Made by a program: the position numbers and the translations under genes
The notes under the pieces: generated by a model
Seen by the model: the letters and a program-made list of their open reading frames with translations, nothing else
What the model was told of the DNA's origin: nothing
The model's database searches: none
Assembly: GCA_023443765.1 (NCBI GenBank)
Contig: JAEZTA010000049.1
Location: forward strand, 1-22,427
Length of the DNA: 22,427 nt
DNA from: Bacteroidota bacterium
GTDB taxonomy: Bacteria > Bacteroidota > Bacteroidia > Bacteroidales > Rikenellaceae
Direction of reading: 5' to 3'
Shown: positions 1 through 8,765 of the stretch, one piece after another
Layout: each line of letters opens with the position of its first letter
Numbering within the stretch: the first letter of the stretch is position 1

Positions 1-2
1 GC

Positions 3-440
3 GGTGCGCCGATGCCCGCCGGGGCGATGCACATGGACGACACGATGTCGACCGAGCGTGAGCTGCTCTACAAGGTGCTTTTCGACATGCGCGCCGACAT
101 CAACGACCTCAAGCGGATGATCTCCGAACTGTTGAAGGGTGGCGTGACTTGCGCCGAGCCGGTCCGCGACATCAAGGGCCTGCTGCCGTCCACGGCGCAG
201 AGCAGCTATGTCCCGGCCGTTGCCGACTATTCGCAGCCTTCGGCCCCGGTGTATGCCGAGAGCGAGGAGGTGACCGACGAGCCGCCGCGCGAGATGACCA
301 AGGCCGACATGCAGCGTGAACAGATTATCCGCGCCCTGCGCCGTAACAACGGCCGTCGCCGGGAAGCCGCTGCCGAACTATTTATGTCGGAGCGTACACT
401 ATACCGCAAGATAAAGGAGTTAGGTATAGACGAAAATTAA
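3..440 (+). CDS. Sigma-54-type regulator, C-terminal end (partial, Fis HTH)
   Basis: The reading frame is open to the left edge, so only the last ~146 residues of a longer protein are visible. The final ~45 residues form a Fis-type helix-turn-helix (HTH_8): an amphipathic helix starting MQREQIIRALRRNNG, then RREAAAELFMSERTLYRKIKELGI. This is the usual DNA-binding end of sigma-54-dependent AAA+ activators. A low-complexity Pro/Ala/Ser/Glu linker precedes it. The AAA+ ATPase domain would lie upstream and is not seen, so the class is inferred from the HTH and from context: in Bacteroidetes such a regulator commonly sits directly before lptE and secG. The stop lies 18 nt before the lptE start, suggesting co-transcription. 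Confidence 0.8.
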   Translation, partial: GAPMPAGAMHMDDTMSTERELLYKVLFDMRADINDLKRMISELLKGGVTCAEPVRDIKGLLPSTAQSSYVPAVADYSQPSAPVYAESEEVTDEPPREMTKADMQREQIIRALRRNNGRRREAAAELFMSERTLYRKIKELGIDEN

Positions 441-458
441 ACATCTAAAAATTAAGAA

Positions 459-986
459 TTGAAAAAGCGCTTATCACTTTTCATGGTTCGTTTCTCGCTG
501 CTCGCGGCTGTCGCTGCGGGTGTGGGTTGCGGCGTGTCCATCAAATATTCGCTGTCGGGCGCTTCGATTCCGCCCGATGCCAAGACCTTCTCGGTGGCTT
601 ATTTCCCCAACAACGCCACCATGGTTACGCCGATCCTGAGCTCGACGCTCACCGAGGCGCTGGTCGACATCTTTACGCGCCGTACGCGCCTGATGCAGGT
701 CGACGAGGGTGGCGACTTTGCGTTCGAAGGCGAGATCGTCAACTACACCTCGGCGACGACTTCGGTGTCGAGCGACGACTACGCCCTGCTGAACCGCCTG
801 ACGATCACGGTCAAGGTGCGCTTCACGAACGCCCTCGACGAGAAGATGTCGTTCAACCGCACCTTCCAGGCCTACGAGGACTACGATTCGACCAAGCTGC
901 TGACGGAGGTCGAGGGAGAACTGATCCCGCAGATCGTTGACAAAATCGTGACCGACATTTTCCAGGCTGCGGCCTCCAACTGGTAA
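459..986 (+). CDS. lptE: LptE-like LPS-assembly lipoprotein
   Basis: LptE is the outer-membrane lipoprotein that plugs and helps assemble the LptD translocon for lipopolysaccharide. The protein is 175 aa with a signal peptide and a candidate acylated Cys24 (AAGVGC). It continues with CGVSIKYSLSGASIPPDAKT, close to the Bacteroidetes LptE signature (Cys-Gly, then Y-S-x-S-G-x-S-I-P followed by a strand with PN). Size fits the family. The start is uncertain: the upstream choice is TTG at 459 (MKKRLSL...), which supplies the positively charged n-region; the first ATG is at 483 (MVRFSLLAA) and leaves only one Arg. I prefer TTG. The next gene follows after 13 nt, consistent with an operon. Confidence 0.85.
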   Translation: MKKRLSLFMVRFSLLAAVAAGVGCGVSIKYSLSGASIPPDAKTFSVAYFPNNATMVTPILSSTLTEALVDIFTRRTRLMQVDEGGDFAFEGEIVNYTSATTSVSSDDYALLNRLTITVKVRFTNALDEKMSFNRTFQAYEDYDSTKLLTEVEGELIPQIVDKIVTDIFQAAASNW

Positions 987-999
987 TTCCCGACGCAAG

Positions 1000-1494
1000 A
1001 TGTCTGACCTGAAAACCTGTTTTGCGGCGCCCGCCATGGCGGAAACGCCCTCTGTTGCGGAGATCGACGCCCTTGTGGCGCGCTGCCCGTGGTTCCTCCC
1101 GGCGCGTATCCTGCGCGAAGGGCTTACGGGCGAACCCGATCCGCGGGTCGCGCTGATGGCCCCGTGGCGTGCCGAAAGTTCCCTGCGCAGGGCTGCCGTC
1201 GATGTCTCGGCGCTCAAAAGGCCGACCTCGGACGAGATCATCGCCCGTTTCCTCGAAGAGGAGGACCTGCGCATCGTCGCCGGGGACGGCGAACCCGAGG
1301 AGGAGATCGTGATGCAGGCCCAACTGGACGACGACGACGAGGTCGTTACCGAAGAGCTTGCCGAAATCTATCTTGCTCAGGGCCTTCGTGACAAGTCCGT
1401 AGCGATTTATCGTAAATTAAGTTTGCGAAATCCCGAAAAAAGTGTTTACTTTGCCGAACTTATTGGCAAAATAGAAAACAATATTAAAATTTAA
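1000..1494 (+). CDS. Small TPR-like hypothetical protein between lptE and secG
   Basis: This 164-aa protein has no signal peptide or membrane segment and is probably cytoplasmic. The middle is acidic (EEEIVMQAQLDDDDEVVTEE). The C-terminus reads like one tetratricopeptide helix pair: ELAEIYLAQGLRDKSVAIYR followed by KLSLRNPEKSVYFAELIGKI. Proteins with this single C-terminal TPR-like motif are commonly found between lptE and secG in Bacteroidetes, but I know no assigned role. GC content falls sharply over the last ~80 nt. The stop is 5 nt before the secG ATG, so the two are almost certainly co-transcribed. Confidence 0.75.
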   Translation: MSDLKTCFAAPAMAETPSVAEIDALVARCPWFLPARILREGLTGEPDPRVALMAPWRAESSLRRAAVDVSALKRPTSDEIIARFLEEEDLRIVAGDGEPEEEIVMQAQLDDDDEVVTEELAEIYLAQGLRDKSVAIYRKLSLRNPEKSVYFAELIGKIENNIKI

Positions 1495-1499
1495 GTAAT

Positions 1500-1874
1500 A
1501 TGTTATACACGATTTGCATTGCCCTGATACTCGTTGCGAGCGTACTGGTGATCCTGGCGGTATTGGTGCAGAACCCCAAGAGCGGCATGGCCGCCAATTT
1601 CGGCGCGTCGAACCAGGTAATGGGTGTGCGCGAAACTACGAACTTCCTGGAGAAATTCACCTGGGCGATGGCTATCGCTATCGTGGTGCTGAGCCTTGCG
1701 GCTACGCTGGCTATGGACCGCGGTCTGGTTGCCGAGAGCAATTCGGAGATTTCGAAGGATGCCAAGGCCCTTCAGGAGCGTGTTCTTGAGAGCGAGGCTC
1801 CCATGACGATGCCGCAAGCTGAGATCCCCGCTGCCGGACAGCCCGAGCAGCAGCCGGAACAGCAGGCCGAGTAA
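1500..1874 (+). CDS. secG: Preprotein translocase subunit SecG
   Basis: SecG is the small accessory membrane subunit of the SecYEG export channel. The 124-aa protein begins with a transmembrane helix (YTICIALILVASVLVILAVL), then the family motif VQNPKSGM, a cytoplasmic loop containing GASNQVMGVRETTNFLEK, and a second helix (FTWAMAIAIVVLSLAATLAM). This two-helix hairpin is the SecG fold. The C-terminal ~45 residues are a Gln/Glu/Pro-rich tail ending in PEQQPEQQAE, common in Bacteroidetes SecG and not needed for the core. It is the last gene of the upstream run; a strong hairpin terminator follows 38 nt after the stop. Confidence 0.93.
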   Translation: MLYTICIALILVASVLVILAVLVQNPKSGMAANFGASNQVMGVRETTNFLEKFTWAMAIAIVVLSLAATLAMDRGLVAESNSEISKDAKALQERVLESEAPMTMPQAEIPAAGQPEQQPEQQAE

Positions 1875-1911
1875 GTTCGGATGCCCGGGACGGCAAAGCA
1901 AACCCCGCAAT

Positions 1912-1945
1912 AAAAAAGACCACGGAAACCCCGCGGTCTTTTTTT
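1912..1945. terminator. Bidirectional terminator between secG and PUL regulator
   Basis: An 8-bp stem with one mismatch (GACCACGG at 1918-1925, CCGCGGTC at 1931-1938) around a 5-nt loop is flanked by A6 on the left and T7 on the right. It can therefore stop secG on plus and the convergent regulator on minus. Confidence 0.85.
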
Positions 1946-2025
1946 GTGCCGTGTTCTAAGGCGGTGGCTTCCGTTTGCCGGGCAAGGTTGGTTAACGGAT
2001 TTTCTCTTGCGCCTGAACGGCCCTG

Positions 2026-3687
2026 CTAAAGGTGCTGGGGACTGAAAGCCCCGATGGTCTTGATGCGTTCCTCGAAATCGTCGCGCGAGACCAGCGTGTG
2101 GCCCTTGATCTTCGAACGGTAGTTGTAAATCGTGCTTACGGAGTAGCGCAGCAGCGCGGCGATCTTCGACGAGTCGTTGATGCCGAGGCGGATTAGCGCG
2201 AAGATGCGCAGTTCGGTGGTCAGCAGTTCGCCCTTTTTCGGTTCGATGCGCGCCTCTTTGTCCAGCAGGGAGTTGAAATCCTCGATGAAGGTGGGGTAGA
2301 GTTGCAGGAACGTCGTGTCGAAGTTGCGGTAAAACTCCTCCAGTTCGCGGCTGTCGCCGTCGGTCGGGGAGTACTCCTTTCGCAGTTCGTCGATGCGTCC
2401 GTCGCGCAGCAGGCGGCGTACCTGCCGCCGCGAGTCGATGATCTTGTCGATGTATTCCGAACACATCGTCAGGAAGATGCCGATGTACTCCTCCTTCACC
2501 TCGTTGGCCTCGGAAATCTGGTTGTTAAGCCCGGCCAGCCGGGTGTTGATGTGTTTGAGGTCGTTGTTCGAGATGTTGAGGCGGTTGTTGGCCTGCTGCA
2601 ATTCGAGCCGTGCGAGGCTGAGTTTGCGGTTCTGGCGCAGGACGAAGATCACACCGCCCAGCGCCAGCAGCATGAAGCAGGCGATCGACACCACGAAGAT
2701 GTTGTACATGGTGTCCATCCGCTGCCGCCGGACCCGGTAGGCCTCTTCGATGACGTGCAGCGCCAGCGCATCCTGCCACGGCCGCAGGCGCGAGTTGAAG
2801 AACCGTGCGTCATCCATCACGATGCGCATGTAACGCATGGCGCGCTGGATGTTGTCGTCGTCGAGCAGCGTGTTGGCCAGGCTTTTCAGCGCGGCATTGT
2901 CGCGGATTGCCAACTGGATGTCGGTCATCGCCGAGCGGGCGAACCATACCTGCGCCGTGGGGGTGTCGTCCATCAGGTCCGCAACCAGTGCCCGCATGTA
3001 CGATGCCTCGGCGTAGTCGCGCGTAAGGGGCTGAATAGTGTTGCACAGCTGTTCGGAAATTTCCATGGCCTTCGGGTAGTCGCGGGCGCTGATCGCCTGC
3101 TTAAGCCGGAAATTGAGGTTCGTGATCGATCCGGGTTCGGTGTTGGCCACAATCAGCCGGGCATAGGCCACCGTGAGCCGCCACGACTCCGTCCCCTGCA
3201 TCGAGTCGTGGGAGTAGAGTTGGAGCTCGTCGTTGAGCTTGTGTTGGGCGATGTAGTAGTCGACCAGTTGTTTGCGGCCGAGCGTGGTGGTGTCGATCTG
3301 TTGCAGCGTGTTCGCCGCTTCGAGGTAGATGCCGGCCGAACTGTACAGGTAGGCGAGTTGGATGCGGCTTTCGTTGAGGTGTCCTACGTCGCGCATGCGC
3401 TTTGCCAGTTCGATGTTGTGGTAGAGGTAGTCGATCGTCGAATCGGCCTGGTAAGGGGTGTATTCGTCGATCAGCTGCTGATTGAGCATGTAACGCTGTG
3501 CATCCGAGAAGTCCGATTTCCCGAGAATGGTTTTCAGCGATTCGATCCGTTGTTCGCGGCTGGCGATGTAGGAGTCGCGGTGCGAGAGGGTGGCATCGAG
3601 CTGCGCAAGTACGCTTTTCAGGTCGTTCTGGGCCATTGCGGGCAGTGTTGCGGCGAATAGCAGTGCGGTAAGCAGGAGGTTTCTCAT
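2026..3687 (-). CDS. SusR-like membrane regulator with TPR sensor (DUF6377 type)
   Basis: This 553-aa protein has a cleavable signal peptide (MRNLLLTALLFAATLPAMAQ), a helical TPR-like region of ~300 residues predicted to be periplasmic, and one transmembrane helix at ~328-351 (YNIFVVSIACFMLLALGGVI). A coiled coil (RLELQQANNRLNISNNDL) and a cytoplasmic C-terminus follow. Near the end, LTTELRIFALIRLGI, then SSKIAALLRYSVSTIYNYRSKIK, forms a LuxR/GerE-like helix-turn-helix at ~485-525. The plan matches SusR/DUF6377 regulators of Bacteroidetes that sense oligosaccharide in the periplasm and bind DNA in the cytoplasm. It stands divergently next to susC, so it most likely controls the adjoining locus. 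The ligand is inferred from context only. No sensor kinase is visible nearby. Confidence 0.82.
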   Translation of the reverse strand: MRNLLLTALLFAATLPAMAQNDLKSVLAQLDATLSHRDSYIASREQRIESLKTILGKSDFSDAQRYMLNQQLIDEYTPYQADSTIDYLYHNIELAKRMRDVGHLNESRIQLAYLYSSAGIYLEAANTLQQIDTTTLGRKQLVDYYIAQHKLNDELQLYSHDSMQGTESWRLTVAYARLIVANTEPGSITNLNFRLKQAISARDYPKAMEISEQLCNTIQPLTRDYAEASYMRALVADLMDDTPTAQVWFARSAMTDIQLAIRDNAALKSLANTLLDDDNIQRAMRYMRIVMDDARFFNSRLRPWQDALALHVIEEAYRVRRQRMDTMYNIFVVSIACFMLLALGGVIFVLRQNRKLSLARLELQQANNRLNISNNDLKHINTRLAGLNNQISEANEVKEEYIGIFLTMCSEYIDKIIDSRRQVRRLLRDGRIDELRKEYSPTDGDSRELEEFYRNFDTTFLQLYPTFIEDFNSLLDKEARIEPKKGELLTTELRIFALIRLGINDSSKIAALLRYSVSTIYNYRSKIKGHTLVSRDDFEERIKTIGAFSPQHL

Positions 3688-4143
3688 GTGCGAACGGTTC
3701 TCAGTTTGGTCTAAACAAAGATAACAATAATCTCCGAAAAATCAACCGGGGCCGGAAAATCCGGCATCCGGGGACGGGACGGATGCTGTTACGGACCAAT
3801 CTCCTCCTTTTGCCGACAGGACGGGCTATTCCGTCGACGAACGGGCCGTTTGTCCAGGGTTAAAATAGTTTATTGGAACTTTTCCGGACCAGTGAGCAGG
3901 TTTTCGGGCATTCCGGTCCGTCTACTTTTTTTTGAAATCGTCAAATAATTAATATATTGATTATCAGTAAATTATATTTTAACAAACAGGTTTTCGATCT
4001 ACAATTTGCAGTTTAAATTTTTTTCATGTCACCAAGGTTGGTTAATTTTATTTAGGCAAAAATAAAGCGGTTAAATGCTGAATTTTTAAGAAACACGCCT
4101 TACCTATTTATATTAACTTATAACTTAAAACCTTTAAATTCCT
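3688..4143. promoter_or_regulatory. 456-bp divergent regulatory region upstream of susC
   Basis: No gene is visible here. The half next to the regulator is GC-rich; from about 3925 to the susC ATG it becomes very AT-rich. It holds the regulator promoter near 3716-3746, an inverted pair CGGACC (3885-3890) and GGTCCG (3915-3920), and two AT-rich dyads at 3945-3964 and 3968-3981. I could not find an exact TTTG/TAnnTTTG pair on the plus strand. The nearest is an imperfect TACAATTTG ending at 4008. The susC promoter may be activator-dependent. The long leader before susC is typical of SusC/SusD operons. Confidence 0.6.
3716..3746 (-). promoter_or_regulatory. Promoter candidate for the PUL regulator
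   Basis: Read on the minus strand, TATCTTTG (3716-3723) fully matches the Bacteroidetes -7 box TAnnTTTG. GTTG (3743-3746), 19 nt upstream, matches three of four bases of the -33 TTTG. Transcription would start roughly 20 nt before the regulator ATG. Confidence 0.5.
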
Positions 4144-7100
4144 ATGGCACATTTTTGCATGAAACTGCAAGCAGGCTGCCGGATCGGATGGATGCTGGTG
4201 TTGACGGCGGTGCTGACCGCCTTCGCACCGGCTGCCGTCGCGCAGCAACTTACAGTAACGGGAACGGTCACCGACCAGTCGGGACAGCCTGTTATCGGAG
4301 CCACGATCATCGAGCAGGGAACTACGAACGGCACGACGACGGGCGTGGACGGCTCTTATGCCCTCAAACTCAGAGGGGGGGGGAATTCTGCTAACCTGGT
4401 TTTCCAGTCGCTGGGATTCGTTTCGCAGACCATTTCCGTCAGCGGTCGCACGAAGATTGACGTGAAACTCGCCGAGGATGCCGTGGCGCTCGACGCCGTT
4501 GTAGCCATCGGTTACGGTACGGTCAAGCAGAAGGACCTGACCACGGCCGTCTCGATCGTCAAGACCGACGACCTCGCGCGGCGTCCGATCACCTCGGCAT
4601 CCGGAGCCCTTCAGGGCAAGGCAGCCGGCGTGCAGGTTATCCAGCCTAACGGCGCACCCGGCCAGGGCATGGTGGTCCGCGTCCGCGGCGCTTCGTCCAT
4701 CACGTCGAGCAACGACCCGCTCTATGTGGTCGACGGCGTTCCCGTGGGCGAAGGAAACTACGCCATCGCTTACCTCTCTCCCAACGAGATCGAGTCGATG
4801 CAGGTGTTGAAAGACGCCTCGTCGGCCGCTATCTACGGTTCACGCGCCGCCAACGGCGTGGTGCTCATCACCACCAAGCAGGGCAGCCGCAGGAAAGGTC
4901 CCGAAATTTCGTTCTCGACCTTCGTCGGCGTTTCGAAGGTGACCAAGAGTTTCGACGTGCTCAATGCCCGGCAGTACCGCGACCTGATGGAGGAGAACGG
5001 CGCCGTGGCGGGACTTCCGACTACGCTCACCGACGTGACCGACTGGTTCGACGAGACCTACTCGACGGGCGTCAACCAGAACTACCAGTTCTCGATCTCC
5101 AACGGCGATGAAAATTCGTCCTACTACCTCGGCGGCGGCTACACCAACGAGACAGGTATTATCAACACCACCTCTTCGGAGCGTTACAACGTGAAGGCCA
5201 GCTTCGAGAAGAAGATGTTCAAATGGGTTTCGGCCAACGCTTCGACGACCTTCTCGCATTACACCAACAAGGGTTCGATCATCTCGGGCCAGGGTGCCAA
5301 CCGCGCCGGCGTAGTCGTTTCGGCCATCACCACGCCGACCTATGCCCCGATCTGGGATACCGAGAATCCCCAGCAGTACTACAACAATTTTTACGGCGCC
5401 AACCTCACCTCGCCGCTCGAAAATATGGCCCGTACGGACTATAATGCGGATGTCACCGACCGCCTGCTGCTCTCCGGCGGCCTGACGTTCTTCCTGGCCA
5501 AGGACCTGACTTTCAAATCGACGGTCTCGATGGACCGCCGCTGGGTGCATTCCTCTTCGTTCCTCGACCCGATTCGTACGACTTATGGCCGTACGCTGCA
5601 CGGTACGGCGTCGGACACCCGTTCCGACGATATGCGCATGGTCTATGACAACATCCTCACCTGGAACAAGACCTTCGACCGCCACAACCTCGAAGTAATG
5701 GCCGGTACGTCGGCTACGACTTCGGTGTGGGAGCAGCTGACCGGTTCACGCACCTATTTCTCGTCGACCGACAACAACGCCATTCCCAACCTGAACGGCG
5801 GTAACAACGGCGGTGTCCGCGGCCAGGGCTACGGCAAGTCGGAGTGGTCGATCATGTCCTACCTGGCGCGCGTGTCGTACAACTACGACAGCAAGTACCT
5901 CGTGACGGCTAACTTCCGTGCGGACGGTTCCTCGAAACTGGCTCCCGGCCACCGCTGGGGCTATTTCCCCTCGTTCTCGGCCGCATGGCGTATTTCGAGC
6001 GAGAAATTCCTGCGCGACGTAAGCTGGGTCAACGACCTGAAACTGCGCGCCGGCTGGGGCCAGACGGGTAACCAGGCGGGCCTTACGGAGTACGGCTGGA
6101 TGCAGCAGTACGGTACTAACTACTACGACTGGACGCTGACCGAGAATGCCCAGGCCGTGCCGACCGTCGGCGGACGCAGTAACATCAAGAACGAGGACCT
6201 GACGTGGGAGACCTCTTCGCAGACCAATATCGGCGTCGATTTCGCCCTGTTGAACAACCGCCTGAGCCTTTCGCTCGACTATTATTACAAGTATACCAAG
6301 GATATGCTGATGAGCGTTCCCCTGCCGTCGCCCTATCCGAACATCATGCGCAACGACGGTGAAATGTCGAACCAGGGTTTCGAAATCTCGCTTTCGTCGG
6401 TCAACATCGCCAAAAAGAATTTCAACTGGTCGACCGACCTGAACGTTTCGATCAACCGCAATAAACTCGAAAAACTCGGCCTGAAGCAGGTTTACTATTA
6501 CGCTACGACCTCCGATGCGACCAACGATAATGTCGTGCGCATGACCCCGGGCCAGTCGCTTTCGAAGTTCTGGGGCTACGTCTCCAAGGGGGTCGATCCC
6601 GAGACGGGCGACCTGATCTACGAGGATCGCAACGGCGACGGCGAGATCACTCCGCTGGACAAAACCTGGATCGGCAACGCCAACCCCAAGTTCACGTTCG
6701 GCATGACCAACAACTTCTCGTGGAAGGGACTCAACCTGAATATCCTGATCACGGGCTCCTACGGCAACGACATCTTCAACGCCTCGCGTATCGAAACCGA
6801 GGGTATGGCTTCGGGCAACAACCAGACGACCACCGTACTGCGCCGCTGGCGCATCCCGGGACAGCAGACCGATGTGTTCCGCTCGGACAACCCCTCGTGG
6901 AACGTGAAGAACTCGACCTACTGGATCGAGGACGGTTCCTACCTCAAGGTGAAGAACATCACCCTGTCGTACGACATCACCTCGCCGAAGCTCAAGCGCA
7001 TCAACATCACGCGTATCCAGCCCTACATTTCGCTCCAGAACTTCATCACCTGGACCAACTATTCGGGTTACGATCCCGAGGTGAGCCAGTCGGAAAGCGC

Positions 7101-7176
7101 GACGCAGATGGGCATCGACTGGGGAACCTATCCCAACGTGCGCACGGTCGTCGTGGGCCTGAACCTCACTTTCTAA
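4144..7176 (+). CDS. SusC-like TonB-dependent outer-membrane transporter
   Basis: This protein forms the outer-membrane barrel that imports glycan fragments with its SusD lid, energised by TonB. It is 1010 aa, normal for SusC. Features in order: signal peptide ending AAVAQ; a carboxypeptidase-regulatory-like domain at ~37-115 (GTVTDQSGQPVIGATI); a TonB-box-like segment (LDAVVAIGYGTVKQKDLTTA); the plug domain with VRVRGASSITSSNDPLYVVD, VLKDASSAAIYGSRAANGV and LITTKQG; then a long beta-barrel ending in NLTF with the usual terminal aromatic. No STN domain is present. ATG 4144 is used; ATG 4159 (MKLQAGCRIG) would give an equally good signal peptide. Odd feature: codons 78-80 are an uninterrupted run of nine G (4375-4383). 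SusD follows 22 nt later. Confidence 0.95.
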   Translation: MAHFCMKLQAGCRIGWMLVLTAVLTAFAPAAVAQQLTVTGTVTDQSGQPVIGATIIEQGTTNGTTTGVDGSYALKLRGGGNSANLVFQSLGFVSQTISVSGRTKIDVKLAEDAVALDAVVAIGYGTVKQKDLTTAVSIVKTDDLARRPITSASGALQGKAAGVQVIQPNGAPGQGMVVRVRGASSITSSNDPLYVVDGVPVGEGNYAIAYLSPNEIESMQVLKDASSAAIYGSRAANGVVLITTKQGSRRKGPEISFSTFVGVSKVTKSFDVLNARQYRDLMEENGAVAGLPTTLTDVTDWFDETYSTGVNQNYQFSISNGDENSSYYLGGGYTNETGIINTTSSERYNVKASFEKKMFKWVSANASTTFSHYTNKGSIISGQGANRAGVVVSAITTPTYAPIWDTENPQQYYNNFYGANLTSPLENMARTDYNADVTDRLLLSGGLTFFLAKDLTFKSTVSMDRRWVHSSSFLDPIRTTYGRTLHGTASDTRSDDMRMVYDNILTWNKTFDRHNLEVMAGTSATTSVWEQLTGSRTYFSSTDNNAIPNLNGGNNGGVRGQGYGKSEWSIMSYLARVSYNYDSKYLVTANFRADGSSKLAPGHRWGYFPSFSAAWRISSEKFLRDVSWVNDLKLRAGWGQTGNQAGLTEYGWMQQYGTNYYDWTLTENAQAVPTVGGRSNIKNEDLTWETSSQTNIGVDFALLNNRLSLSLDYYYKYTKDMLMSVPLPSPYPNIMRNDGEMSNQGFEISLSSVNIAKKNFNWSTDLNVSINRNKLEKLGLKQVYYYATTSDATNDNVVRMTPGQSLSKFWGYVSKGVDPETGDLIYEDRNGDGEITPLDKTWIGNANPKFTFGMTNNFSWKGLNLNILITGSYGNDIFNASRIETEGMASGNNQTTTVLRRWRIPGQQTDVFRSDNPSWNVKNSTYWIEDGSYLKVKNITLSYDITSPKLKRINITRIQPYISLQNFITWTNYSGYDPEVSQSESATQMGIDWGTYPNVRTVVVGLNLTF
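4375..4383 (+). repeat. Poly-G tract (G9) inside susC
   Basis: Nine consecutive G bases encode Gly78-Gly80 in frame. One extra G would give a TAA after 83 residues; one fewer would give a TGA after 106 residues. It is therefore a candidate slipped-strand switch. Confidence 0.8.
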
Positions 7177-7198
7177 CCACAGAAAAACAGAACCGATT

Positions 7199-8743
7199 AT
7201 GAAAAAGATATTTATATACGCTGCAGCGCTTTCGCTCGGGGTTGCGACTACATCGTGCAGCCTGGAGAAATTCCCCGAGACGATGTATGCCGAGAACAAC
7301 ACGTCCGGTACGGGCGATGCCGAGACGGCCATCAACACCCGGGAACTGCTCGAAGGCCAGCTTACGGCCATGTACAACTACATGAAGGGTGACCTTCAGA
7401 CCTACTGGTATCAGTTGATCACGCTTGCTGAAAGCCGTGCCGACAATGCTTACGGAGCGGCGAACGAAGCCAAGACCATGACGATCGAACAGAACCAGAT
7501 CGACAGCGACAACGAATTCGCCAAGAATCTGTGGAACTACTCGATGAACGCCGTGGACTATGCCAACCAGGTCATCTGCAATATCGACATCGTGAAGGAG
7601 AACGATCCGTCGCTGACGGAGAAGGAGTATCAGGAGTGGCTTTCCGAGGCGCTTTGCTGGCGTGCTTACATCTGGTTGAACATGATGCAGCTTTTCGGCG
7701 ATATCCCGATGCTGACCGAGATTCCACCCGCCATCAACGCCGGGAACATCGAGGAGGTTTATCCGCTCTATTTCCCTGCGCGCGTGTCAAAAGAGACTGT
7801 CGGCGAACAGATCGTCAAGGACATCGAGGAGTATGCCTGCAAGTATGCCCCCGACATGAACTCGTCCAACAAATTCAAGATCACCAAGGGCTTCGCCTAC
7901 GGCCTGATGGCTCGCTTCTACTCCATGCGCGAGTTCCGCGACTGGTCGAAGGTGGTCACGGCCTGTGAGGCCGTCGAAGGGATGGGTTACAGCCTGTGCG
8001 ACAAGTACGGCGACCTGTGGGCTTACACCACCGGCGATTCGGGCATGGCGGCGATCAACACCCGCGAGTCGATCTTCGAGGTGCAGTGGACCAGCCAGAC
8101 TTCGGGGTCGTGGCTGTGGATGATGTTCCACCGCAACGCTTACGTTCCGAACGACAGTTTCTCGTGGGGTAAGTGGAGCACGCCGTCGCGTAACCTGACG
8201 AAGGCCTACGACGCCGAGGGCGACACCGAGCGCAAGAACGCTGCGGTCATCTACGACGAGTGCGGCTGGTCGTACCGCTATCCCAGCGATGCGTATGCCT
8301 TCATGCACAAGTTCCCGACCAACGTGACGCCGGTTTACGTGATGCGCCTTGCCGAGATCAAACTGCTGCACGCCGAGGCGCTGGCCAATCAGGGCGATGC
8401 ACCGGGCGCAGCCGACATCGTGGATGCGATCCGCGACCGTGCCGGCATCGGCAAACTGACCGATGCACAACGTGCTTCGGCCGACCTGATGCGCGCAGCC
8501 GTGCTGCACGAACGCCGCCTGGAGCTGGCTATGGAGGGTTTCCGCTGGTTCGACTTGATGCGCTACGGCGACGATTATTCGAAGCTGTTCGAAATCTGCG
8601 ACGGCGTCAACGTCAAGGGTTCGGCGTCTTACGACTCCTATTTCCAGACCCGCCGCGCGATGAACGACAACCGCGTGCTGATGCCGGTTCCGACCTCGGT
8701 GCTGGAGGATAACACCAACATCGAACAAAACCTGGGTTACTAA
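7199..8743 (+). CDS. SusD-like starch-binding-family outer-membrane lipoprotein
   Basis: SusD proteins are surface lipoproteins that bind glycan and close over the SusC barrel. This one is 514 aa with a lipoprotein signal (MKKIFIYAAALSLGVATTSC, Cys20) followed by LEKFPETMYA. Diagnostic SusD features are visible: an early helical region (LLEGQLTAMYNYMKGDLQTY), the TPR-like segment AYIWLNMMQLFGDIPMLTE, and the C-terminal signature VMRLAEIKLLHAEALANQGD, then RDRAGIG, ERRLELAMEGFRWFDLMRYG and VLMPVPTSVLEDN. Length and order are normal with no breaks. It lies between susC and GH30 with 22-nt gaps on both sides, so it belongs to one transcript. Ligand identity is inferred from the neighbouring enzymes. 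Confidence 0.95.
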   Translation: MKKIFIYAAALSLGVATTSCSLEKFPETMYAENNTSGTGDAETAINTRELLEGQLTAMYNYMKGDLQTYWYQLITLAESRADNAYGAANEAKTMTIEQNQIDSDNEFAKNLWNYSMNAVDYANQVICNIDIVKENDPSLTEKEYQEWLSEALCWRAYIWLNMMQLFGDIPMLTEIPPAINAGNIEEVYPLYFPARVSKETVGEQIVKDIEEYACKYAPDMNSSNKFKITKGFAYGLMARFYSMREFRDWSKVVTACEAVEGMGYSLCDKYGDLWAYTTGDSGMAAINTRESIFEVQWTSQTSGSWLWMMFHRNAYVPNDSFSWGKWSTPSRNLTKAYDAEGDTERKNAAVIYDECGWSYRYPSDAYAFMHKFPTNVTPVYVMRLAEIKLLHAEALANQGDAPGAADIVDAIRDRAGIGKLTDAQRASADLMRAAVLHERRLELAMEGFRWFDLMRYGDDYSKLFEICDGVNVKGSASYDSYFQTRRAMNDNRVLMPVPTSVLEDNTNIEQNLGY

Positions 8744-8765
8744 TCTTTAAAAATGCGATTCAACC

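Noticed and set aside
2302..3660. 452-aa plus-strand ORF opposite the PUL regulator
   Set aside because: Val/Arg/His-rich shadow frame; the minus frame has signal peptide, membrane helix and HTH in a sensible order.
1983..4045. 13-bp exact direct repeat CAAGGTTGGTTAA at 1983-1995 and 4033-4045 flanking the regulator gene
   Set aside because: A few 13-mer repeats are expected by chance in 22 kb, and there is no transposase or target-site pattern; noted only for position.
5746..7377. 543-aa minus-strand ORF opposite susC
   Set aside because: Shadow of the SusC barrel and the start of susD; no recognisable domain or promoter.
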